DNA of 64,000 bases from Croceicoccus sediminis. GTDB taxonomy: Bacteria > Pseudomonadota > Alphaproteobacteria > Sphingomonadales > Sphingomonadaceae. Position numbers and translations under genes: made by a program. The stretch covers positions 248,001 to 312,000 of the forward strand of contig NZ_SUNC01000001.1 of assembly GCF_007570835.1 (NCBI RefSeq), given 5' to 3'. Of this stretch, positions 49,706-57,030 are shown in pieces; the stretch's first letter is position 1, and each line of letters starts with the position of its first letter. The notes beneath the pieces are model-generated. The model ran no database searches and was not told the origin of the DNA. It saw only the letters and a list, made by a program, of their open reading frames with translations.

Positions 49706-50970
49706 CGCGGGGTCACCCGGATCGGGAGCTTCTTGATCCCGTGGATGAAGTTGGAGCGCAGATAGCTGTGTTCGGCCGTCTGCTCGATCTTTGCCAGTCG
49801 GCGCGCCATTTCCTCCAGCACGATCCTGACTTCCAGCTTTGCCAGCCACATGCCGAGGCAGATGTGCGGACCGCCTTGGCCGAACGAGAGGTGCGGGTTT
49901 CGCGGACGGTCTAGCCGGATCTTGTAAGGGTCTTCGATCGCCTCGCCGTCGCGGTTGCCCGACAGGAACCAGAGAACGACCTTGTCCCCTGCGGCAACCT
50001 GTTTGCCGTGATATTCGAAATCGCGGGTCGCGGTGCGGCGGAAATGCGATGTGGGGGATGCCCAGCGGATCATCTCGTCCGCCATCGCTTCCCAGCCGGA
50101 ATGCGCACCGTTCTGCAATGCGGGCAGGAGATATTCGCAATTGGCCAGCGAATGGATCGTCGCCGCGATCGAATAGCGGGTGGTGTCATTCCCGGCCGCG
50201 ACGAGCAGGCAGAAGAAATTGCGGAATTCGTCGTGGCTCATGCTCGTGCCGTGGCTCGTGGGTTCGAGCACGGTGTTGAGCACGCCGATCTGCTCACCCG
50301 CCTCCATCCGCTTCAGCAGGTCGTTGGCGTAATCGAACAGCTCGACCGCAGCGGGCGACCGGAAAGGCAGCATCCGGTATTCGTCGGTATCCACCTTGTC
50401 GATGACGAAGTCGGTGTAGTCGGGATCGGCGTTCGAGATCAGGGCATCGCCTTTCTCGACCAGCCATGCCGCGTCGTCGTCGGGAATGCCGATGATCTGC
50501 GCCAGCATCTGCATCGGCAGGCGGCGCGCGATCTTGTCGACCGCATCGAATTCGCGGGCATCGAACGCTTCGTCGAGCAGTTCGGTGACGATTTCGCGGA
50601 TGCGATCCTCGTACTGGGCGACGGTGGATTTTGAAAACGCCTTGCTGACCAGCGCGCGGAAGGCGCGGTGCTGCGGTGCATCGGTTTCCTGGAAGGTCTT
50701 GCGAGCCTCGTATTCCTCTTCCGTCTGGTCTTCCATGCGGATGCCGCGCGCCGATGACAGAAGATCGGCCTGGCGGTTGAGGTCGAGCAGGTCGGCGTGA
50801 CGCGTTACCGACCAGAAGCCGCGATCGGGCCCGTCGAATTCGGTCCAGTGCATCGGGTCTTCCGCGCGCAGCCGGTCGAAAGTCTTGAACGGCGCGCCTT
50901 CGTTAAAGGCGTCCTGCGAAGACAGATCGACATATGCGTCGTCGGATCGAGAAAACGGATACGACATCAT
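49702..50970 (-). CDS. Cytochrome P450
   Basis: This class I bacterial P450 has 422 residues. The haem-ligand loop is LSFGQGGPHICLG (Cys near 371), the oxygen-activating I-helix is AAGNDTTR (about 258-265) and the ExxR motif is EMIR (about 299-302). A [2Fe-2S] ferredoxin gene 11 kb away (62312) could supply electrons; no reductase is in the window. The start could be either of two adjacent ATG codons (50970 or 50967), with GGGAG close upstream. It leads the operon with the ligase and ALDH. It might hydroxylate an aromatic ring or N-dealkylate an amine. Confidence 0.92.
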   Translation of the reverse strand: MMSYPFSRSDDAYVDLSSQDAFNEGAPFKTFDRLRAEDPMHWTEFDGPDRGFWSVTRHADLLDLNRQADLLSSARGIRMEDQTEEEYEARKTFQETDAPQHRAFRALVSKAFSKSTVAQYEDRIREIVTELLDEAFDAREFDAVDKIARRLPMQMLAQIIGIPDDDAAWLVEKGDALISNADPDYTDFVIDKVDTDEYRMLPFRSPAAVELFDYANDLLKRMEAGEQIGVLNTVLEPTSHGTSMSHDEFRNFFCLLVAAGNDTTRYSIAATIHSLANCEYLLPALQNGAHSGWEAMADEMIRWASPTSHFRRTATRDFEYHGKQVAAGDKVVLWFLSGNRDGEAIEDPYKIRLDRPRNPHLSFGQGGPHICLGMWLAKLEVRIVLEEMARRLAKIEQTAEHSYLRSNFIHGIKKLPIRVTPR

Positions 50971-51163
50971 AACTCCCGCCTATTAAGTCTCTGCTTTGCA
51001 TGAGCCGGACCAGGGGAGGGGTCATGCGCGGCGTCCCATCGCGGTGTTATGCCGGGGCGGTGCAGCTTACTTGGCAGAACCGGACAAGCTGGCCTGCGCC
51101 TATTCATAGGGCGGGGCCGGGCATCTATAGTCGGGCTTCAACAGATGCGAAGGATAAGCAATC

Positions 51164-52021
51164 ATGGGTGAGATCGTCGGTGCCGGAATCGTGGCCCATG
51201 CGCCAACCATCATGCTGCCCAGGGAGGTTCGCTATGAACTGAACGAGGGCAAGGAGATCAGCCTCGTGCCCGGCCTGCATCGCCTGCGGGACGAGGTCCT
51301 GGACGAAGTGAAGCCGGACACGATCATCGTGCTCGACACGCACTGGCACACGATCGTCGAATTCTGCGTCACCGCGCAGGAGCGGCGCGAGGGAAAGTAT
51401 ACGTCTGACGAACTTCCCCGCGGGATGAGCCAGATACCGTACGACCTGAAAGGCAATCCGCAACTGGCGCATGCCATTGCGGAGCGTGCGACCGAGGCGG
51501 GTGTGCGTACCAACGCGATCGAGGATCCGTACCTGCCGGTCCACTACCCAACGGTGAACCTCGCCACTTACCTGAACAAGGGTGAGGAGTGGATTTCGAT
51601 CAGCCATGCCTATACCGGCGAACCGGAAACCTTCCTTGCCGTGGGCGAGGGACTGGGCCGCGCCATCCGCGAATCCGACCGGCGAGTGGCGATCCTTGCC
51701 AGCGGGTCGATGAGCCACCGTTTCTGGCCGTTCCGGCAGATCCCCGACCACGAGGCATCGGATCCGTCGCACATCTCCACGCCCGAAGCGCGTGAAGCCG
51801 ATCTTGAGCGGATCGCCTGGATGGAAGAGGGCAACCATGCCGCAGTCATCGATACGATGGACGAATACCTGCGCCACCTGCCGGAGGCGCGTTTCGGGCA
51901 TTACCTGATGATGGCGGGTGCCCTGGGCGGTCGCGACTGGAAGGCGAAGGGTCGGCTCATGTCCGACTACGAAAATGCCACCGGCACCAGCCAGGTCCAC
52001 GTCTGGTTCGACCAGCCCTGA
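51164..52021 (+). CDS. Class III extradiol ring-cleavage dioxygenase, HpaD/HpcB-like
   Basis: This enzyme opens catechol rings next to the hydroxyls using Fe(II) and oxygen. The 285-residue protein has an early His in VAHAPTIML, TIIVLDTHWHT (His near 60 and 62) and LASGSMSHRFW with the catalytic His. YTSDELPRGMSQIPYDLKGNPQLAHAI aligns by eye with homoprotocatechuate 2,3-dioxygenase of E. coli C. It is divergent from the P450 operon across 193 bases, in which I see no known operator. Good AAGGA site before the ATG. Confidence 0.88.
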   Translation: MGEIVGAGIVAHAPTIMLPREVRYELNEGKEISLVPGLHRLRDEVLDEVKPDTIIVLDTHWHTIVEFCVTAQERREGKYTSDELPRGMSQIPYDLKGNPQLAHAIAERATEAGVRTNAIEDPYLPVHYPTVNLATYLNKGEEWISISHAYTGEPETFLAVGEGLGRAIRESDRRVAILASGSMSHRFWPFRQIPDHEASDPSHISTPEAREADLERIAWMEEGNHAAVIDTMDEYLRHLPEARFGHYLMMAGALGGRDWKAKGRLMSDYENATGTSQVHVWFDQP

Positions 52022-52035
52022 TCTGGAGCGATTGA

Positions 52036-52072
52036 AGCGGCGTCGGCAGCCTGAGGGCTGGCCGACGCCGCT
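52036..52072. terminator. Long hairpin between convergent dioxygenase and amidotransferase genes
   Basis: AGCGGCGTCGGC (52036-52047) and GCCGACGCCGCT (52061-52072) form a perfect 12-bp stem. An inner AGCC-TGAG-GGCT extension gives a 16-bp stem with one bulged G. No T-tract follows on either side. Confidence 0.6.
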
Positions 52073-52078
52073 ATGGCA

Positions 52079-52915
52079 TTAGTTCAACACTTCTTCCTCG
52101 ATCCACGCGATGATCTCGCCATTGCGGCAATGATCGTCGAGAATGTCCCGGTCTATCCCAAGCTGCCATGACAGGGCGAGGTTGTCGGGGTCGGCGTCCA
52201 GCGTTTCCAGCTTTGCGACATAGTCGGCAAGATCCTCTTGCGAGGCGAAGAAGCCTTCCTTGACCATGTCGTCGGCATAGAGGGTGTAGAGCTGGATCAG
52301 CTGGCGAAGGTCGAATTCGGGATGGTACTGGACGGCCCAGACCACGCTCTTGCCAAGCGGCACCAGTGCAGCCTGAACCTTGCTGTGTATATTCGACGCC
52401 AGCAAGGTCGCACCTTCGGGCAGGCGTGTAACTTCGTCGTAATGGATGCAGGGCGCATCGAAGACCGCGGGCTTGTGGCGGAACATCGGGTGTCCCTGGC
52501 CCGCGTCGGTCGGCGCGATCTTGCGGCAGATGCCGACTTCGCGGCCGCGCGGATTGTATTCGACGAGCCCGCCCGCTGCCATCACCGCGATCTGCAGGCC
52601 CCAGCACGAACCGAAAATGGGCAGGCCGTGATCGGCGGCATCGGCGATCATCGCGATCTGGTTGGTGACTTCGAATTCGGTGTCATAGGCGTGGAGCGCG
52701 GATCCGGTGACGACCACTCCATCGTAATCGGTCCAGCCGCGTCCATCGGGAAAGGACCAGTCTTCATCAGCGCCATTGACGATATCCAGCGCGATGTCGG
52801 GAAAATGGCTTGCGATCGCCTCGGCATAGATCGTGCTTGAATTGCGTACGCCGAGTTTCGCCGCGCCGGCTCGTTTGGCCGCGGTGTTTCCTTCAAGAAG
52901 GACAAGACGGGTCAT
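52079..52915 (-). CDS. Class I glutamine amidotransferase (GMP-synthase-like)
   Basis: The 278-residue protein carries the amidotransferase triad: nucleophile FGSCWGLQIAVMAAGG (Cys near 104) and VQYHPEFDL with the His/Glu pair. The N-terminus (MTRLVLLEGNTAAKRAGAAK) is not typical of biosynthetic partners. No synthetase domain follows, so it could hydrolyse a gamma-glutamylamide, like the amidotransferase in aniline catabolism. This is inference from context: a glutamine-synthetase-like ligase sits 2.4 kb away. Confidence 0.8.
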   Translation of the reverse strand: MTRLVLLEGNTAAKRAGAAKLGVRNSSTIYAEAIASHFPDIALDIVNGADEDWSFPDGRGWTDYDGVVVTGSALHAYDTEFEVTNQIAMIADAADHGLPIFGSCWGLQIAVMAAGGLVEYNPRGREVGICRKIAPTDAGQGHPMFRHKPAVFDAPCIHYDEVTRLPEGATLLASNIHSKVQAALVPLGKSVVWAVQYHPEFDLRQLIQLYTLYADDMVKEGFFASQEDLADYVAKLETLDADPDNLALSWQLGIDRDILDDHCRNGEIIAWIEEEVLN

Positions 52916-52939
52916 GATGTGAATTTGCCTTTGTTCGGA

Positions 52940-53950
52940 TCAGTTTACGCGAGTGGCCAGCCGGTTGCGGAAGGCCTGGGGGGATTCGTCGAACCATCGG
53001 TGGAATGCACGGGTGAACGTGCTGTGTTCCGAATAGCCGAGGCGCAGGGCGATTTCCGCGATCGGTAATGTGGGCTTGGTCCGGAATTCGAACACCGCCT
53101 GCCGCATCCGGCATTCGTCGAGGATCTGCTGAAACGATAGCCCGTCGCTGGCCAGCTTGCGCCGCATCGTGCGGCTCGACATGCCGATTTCGCGGGCGAT
53201 TTTCTGCTGGTCGATCGCCATCCGGTCCAGATCGCGCAGAACGACGCGGGCCAGTCGCTCGCAAAGCGGGGTATCGCGGTTCTTGCGCACGAGAGAGGCA
53301 TTGAGCCGGTCAATCGGCGCACTGGCCTGCGGAAATGAAATGGCCTGGTCGAGAAAGCGGACCGGGAACCGCATGGTGTTGGTATCGGCCTCGAAATGGC
53401 AGGGGGCGTCGATGGCACGGCTCATCGGTGCGACCAGCTCGGAAGACGGGGTCTCGAACCAGAACTCGGTATGGTCCCAGGCTTCTTCCGATCCCTTGCG
53501 CAGGATTTGTGCGACGATACCCAGGCTGAACATCGCGTCCTGGTGGCGCGGCCAGATGTCGGGGTCGAGGATGCGGTAGCTGACGCTGGCATACTCGCCG
53601 TCGCACTCCATCCGGATATCGGTATAGTCCTGAAGAAGTTCGTAGAAGGCGACCATCCGCTTGATGGCCGATCCCACCGTGCTGCAGGCGCGGATCGCTG
53701 TACCCACGTCTTCGAGCGATCCGAGATCGTAGCGTGTGCCGACCATCCAGGGGATCGAGACGTCGCGCGTCTCGCGCACGATGTTTTCGGAGAAGCTGAC
53801 AAATTCGCGCAAGGGAATGCGGGAACGGGCTGCGCCGACCTCGTCCGGATCGGGCTGTGCACAGGCGATGGCGGCGGACTCGTGACCGGCTTCGATCAGG
53901 TATGAACGCCAGCCCCTCAGGGCAGACCCACTGACGGTGGCTCCTGACAT
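52940..53950 (-). CDS. AraC family transcriptional regulator
   Basis: The 336-residue protein has an N-terminal Arabinose_bd-type domain (about 20-215) and a C-terminal AraC HTH domain (about 240-335: QKIAREIGMSSRTMRRKLASDG, IAEIALRLGYSEHSTFTRAFHRWFDESPQAFR). The ATG at 53950 (MSGATVSGSA) follows AGGGGAAG; the upstream ATG at 53971 is the start of a poorer fit. It is divergent from the gabD-gabT-TonB genes and likely controls them. Confidence 0.9.
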   Translation of the reverse strand: MSGATVSGSALRGWRSYLIEAGHESAAIACAQPDPDEVGAARSRIPLREFVSFSENIVRETRDVSIPWMVGTRYDLGSLEDVGTAIRACSTVGSAIKRMVAFYELLQDYTDIRMECDGEYASVSYRILDPDIWPRHQDAMFSLGIVAQILRKGSEEAWDHTEFWFETPSSELVAPMSRAIDAPCHFEADTNTMRFPVRFLDQAISFPQASAPIDRLNASLVRKNRDTPLCERLARVVLRDLDRMAIDQQKIAREIGMSSRTMRRKLASDGLSFQQILDECRMRQAVFEFRTKPTLPIAEIALRLGYSEHSTFTRAFHRWFDESPQAFRNRLATRVN

Positions 53951-54023
53951 TGTTTCTTCCCCTTTATGCAATGCGCGATGTTCCCTCGCGTCACCATTTG
54001 GGTATGCCAGACGTCCTCCTAAT

Positions 54024-54058
54024 AATTGACATTTTGCATCGTTTAATTGTCATTTTGC
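54024..54058 (+). promoter_or_regulatory. Direct repeat AATTGWCATTTTGC with 21-bp period (probable AraC site)
   Basis: AATTGACATTTTGC (54024-54037) and AATTGTCATTTTGC (54045-54058) differ at one base and start 21 bases apart, two helical turns. Tandem direct repeats at this spacing are typical of AraC-family dimer sites. They lie 74-108 bases from the araC start, in the 250-bp gap shared with gabD. Confidence 0.65.
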
Positions 54059-54200
54059 GATGGCGCGTGGCCATTTTTGAAAGTTTTTGACCGTTCCTGC
54101 CAAGAGCGATCGCATCACTCGGCTCAATAGAAACTCGTCGTGACCCACATCGCTCGATCCGGGTCGACGAAGTAATCTTGTCGATGCCGATGGGGCGAAT

Positions 54201-55622
54201 ATGCACGAACTGATTGACCGTATTTCCGACGAGCGGGGGGACTTGCCGGTCCGCGATCCCGCCACGGGCAAAACGATTGCCACGGTGCGGACTTACGGCG
54301 TTGACGAAGTCGCCGGGATCATCCGCGATGCCGATGTGGCCCGTGGCGCATGGGCTGCCCGAACCGCCAAGGAGCGGGCCCGTGTCCTGCGCGCGTGGTT
54401 CGACCTTATCATGGATCGGCAGGAGCAGCTGGCCCGGATCATCACCGCCGAATGCGGCAAGCCGATTGCCGAAGCGCGCGGCGAAGTGGCCTATGGCGCG
54501 GCTTTCATCGAATGGTTCGCCGAAGAAGCCAAGCGCGCTTATGGCGAGACGATTCCGACCTTTGCCGACGGCAAGCGGGTTCTGACCATCAAGCAGCCGG
54601 TCGGCACCTGTGCCGCGATCACGCCGTGGAACTTTCCCGTCGCGATGATCACCCGCAAAGTGGGCCCGGCCCTGGCTGCTGGGTGCGCAATCGTGCTCAA
54701 ACCCGCCGAGGCGACACCGCTTTCGGCGCTGGCGCTCGAACTGCTGGCGCGTGAGGCCGGCGTGCCCGAGGCGCTGTTCCGCGTGGTGCCCGCCAGTGAG
54801 CCTTCGGCCATCGGCGAGCTGTTCTGCAGCGATCCCTTGATCCGCAAGCTCAGCTTCACCGGATCGACGAGAGTGGGCCAGATTCTGATGGCGCAGTCCG
54901 GTCAGAACATCACGCGGTTAAGCCTGGAACTGGGCGGCAATGCCCCTTTCATCGTGTTCGATGATGCTGACATCGATGCCGCGGTCGAAGGTGCCATGGC
55001 GTCCAAATACCGCAATGCAGGCCAGACCTGCGTCTGCGCCAACAGGTTCCTCGTCCAAGACGGCATCCATGACGCTTTCGTCGCGAAGCTGACCGAGCGT
55101 GTGGCCGCCCTGAAAGTCGCGCCCGGCGCGCAGGAAGGTTCGCAGATCGGGCCGCTTATAAACGCTGCCGGTCGAGAAAAGGTCGCCTCGCTTCTGGATG
55201 CGGCCGTGGCGCGCGGCGCGCGGGTCATGACGGGCGGGCATCGATCGGATCTGGGAGAAAATTTCTTCGAGCCGACCGTCCTTGTCGATGTCGCGCCGGA
55301 TATAGACATCGTCCGCCAGGAAATCTTCGGCCCGGTCGCGCCGGTCATCCGTTTCCGTGACGAGGCCGAGGCGATCCGCATCGCCAACGACACGCCCTAT
55401 GGCCTTGCCGCCTATTTCTACGCCCGCGACCTGGGCCGAGTGTGGCGCGTCACCGAAGCGCTCGAATACGGGATGGTCGCCGCCAACGACGGCCTTCTTT
55501 CCACCGAGGTCGCGCCGTTCGGCGGCATCAAGCAGTCCGGGCTTGGCCGCGAAGGGTCGAGGCATGGCCTCGATGAATATCTCGAACTCAAATACTGTCT
55601 TATGGGAGGCCTTTCGGCATGA
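54201..55622 (+). CDS. gabD: NAD(P)-dependent succinate-semialdehyde-type dehydrogenase
   Basis: This aldehyde dehydrogenase most resembles GabD, oxidising succinate semialdehyde to succinate. It has catalytic Cys in NAGQTCVCANRFL, general-base Glu in LELGGNAPFIV, ITPWNFPVAMITRKVGPALAAGC and PFGGIKQSGLGREGSRHGLDEYLELKY. The 473-residue length is normal. The stop overlaps the gabT start (ATGA). Context with an omega-transaminase supports degradation of an omega-amino acid, but a related semialdehyde cannot be excluded. Confidence 0.85.
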   Translation: MHELIDRISDERGDLPVRDPATGKTIATVRTYGVDEVAGIIRDADVARGAWAARTAKERARVLRAWFDLIMDRQEQLARIITAECGKPIAEARGEVAYGAAFIEWFAEEAKRAYGETIPTFADGKRVLTIKQPVGTCAAITPWNFPVAMITRKVGPALAAGCAIVLKPAEATPLSALALELLAREAGVPEALFRVVPASEPSAIGELFCSDPLIRKLSFTGSTRVGQILMAQSGQNITRLSLELGGNAPFIVFDDADIDAAVEGAMASKYRNAGQTCVCANRFLVQDGIHDAFVAKLTERVAALKVAPGAQEGSQIGPLINAAGREKVASLLDAAVARGARVMTGGHRSDLGENFFEPTVLVDVAPDIDIVRQEIFGPVAPVIRFRDEAEAIRIANDTPYGLAAYFYARDLGRVWRVTEALEYGMVAANDGLLSTEVAPFGGIKQSGLGREGSRHGLDEYLELKYCLMGGLSA

Positions 55623-56911
55623 CGACCAATCGCGAACTCTGGGCGCGACGCGAAGCGGCCGTGCCGCGCGGCGTCGCATCGATGCACCCGCGCTTTTTCG
55701 AACGCGGCGCGAATGCAGAGGCGTTCGACGCCGAAGGCAATCGCTACATCGATTTCGCCACCGGGATCGCGGTGTGCAACACCGGGCATGGCGATCCGCG
55801 CATCACCGACGCCGTCAAGGCGCAGATCGACCGGTTCTCGCACTGTTCGTTCCAGGTGACGCCCTACGAAAGCTACGTCGCGCTTGCCGAACAGCTCAAT
55901 GCCGTTGCGCCCATCGATGGCGATGCGAAGTCGATCTTCTTCACCACGGGCGCAGAGGCGCTGGAAAACGCGGTGAAGATCGCGCGGGCGGCCACGGGGC
56001 GGCGCGGGATCATCACCTTCCAGGGCGGCTATCACGGCCGTACCCTGCTGACACTGGCGATGACCGGCAAGGTCGTGCCGTACAAGGCCAGCTTCGGCCC
56101 GATGCCGACCGACGTGTTCCACACGCGGTTCCCGATCGCTTACCATGGCTTTGACGAACAGGCCGCGCTCGACGGACTGAACGCGGTGTTCGCCAGCGCC
56201 ATCGAGCCGAGCCAGGTCGCCGCCATCGTGCTGGAGCCAGTGCTGGGCGAGGGCGGTTTCTACACTGCGTCCTACGAATTCTTCCGGATGCTGCGGAAGG
56301 TCTGCGACACCTACGGCATCCTGCTGATCGCCGATGAGGTCCAGTCGGGCTTCGCCCGGACTGGTGAGATGTTCGCGATGGACTGGGTGCAAAAGGCAAC
56401 CGGTGTTCGCCCCGACCTGATGACGGTGGCCAAGGCGATGGCCGGCGGATTTCCGATATCGGGGGTGATCGGGCGTGCCGACCTGATGGATGCGCCGGGG
56501 CCGGGCGGCCTTGGCGGAACCTATGGCGGGTCGCCGCTGGGCTGTGTCGCGGGGCTGGAAGTGCTCAAGATCATCGAGAGTGACGATCTGTGCGGGCGCG
56601 CAAATACGATCGGCGGGCGAATCAAGGACAGGATGCGGTCGCTGCAGCAAGGCGGCATCGCGTCCATCGGCGACATTCGCGGCCCCGGTGCCATGGTGGC
56701 GATCGAGCTCGTCCACGACGGCGATCCGAATCGGCCCAACCCTGAATTGACGCGCGAAATCGTGCAGCGCGGCGCGGACAACGGGCTGTTGCTGCTGTCA
56801 TGTGGCATTCGCGGTAATGTGCTGCGTTTCCTGCCGGCGCTGTCGATGCCCGAAGAGATACTGGACGAAGGGCTGGAACGCCTGTCGCAAGTCATCACGC
56901 AGTGCGCCTGA
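55619..56911 (+). CDS. gabT: Class III omega-aminotransferase (GABA transaminase type)
   Basis: This PLP-dependent transaminase moves an amino group from an omega-amino acid to 2-oxoglutarate. The PLP lysine is in MTVAKAMAGGFPISGVIG, cofactor contacts in ADEVQSGFARTG, and GGYHGRTLLTLAMTGKV and CGIRGNVLRFLPALSM are characteristic of GabT. The 430-residue product is translationally coupled to gabD. It would feed semialdehyde to GabD. Confidence 0.88.
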   Translation: MTTNRELWARREAAVPRGVASMHPRFFERGANAEAFDAEGNRYIDFATGIAVCNTGHGDPRITDAVKAQIDRFSHCSFQVTPYESYVALAEQLNAVAPIDGDAKSIFFTTGAEALENAVKIARAATGRRGIITFQGGYHGRTLLTLAMTGKVVPYKASFGPMPTDVFHTRFPIAYHGFDEQAALDGLNAVFASAIEPSQVAAIVLEPVLGEGGFYTASYEFFRMLRKVCDTYGILLIADEVQSGFARTGEMFAMDWVQKATGVRPDLMTVAKAMAGGFPISGVIGRADLMDAPGPGGLGGTYGGSPLGCVAGLEVLKIIESDDLCGRANTIGGRIKDRMRSLQQGGIASIGDIRGPGAMVAIELVHDGDPNRPNPELTREIVQRGADNGLLLLSCGIRGNVLRFLPALSMPEEILDEGLERLSQVITQCA

Positions 56912-57030
56912 ACGCACGCCATTGCCCCTTTGGGGATGGCCGCATCCGCCAAGCGTAACGAGACCGGGTCTGCAATTACATTCGAGAGCCGTTCTGCACG
57001 GCCAGTCGGGGCAACCAGGAGGCAAGAAAA

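Noticed and set aside
50971-51163. AraC-like operator shared by P450 and dioxygenase genes
   Set aside because: Searched by eye for the AATTGWCATTTTGC element and its reverse; no good copy found.
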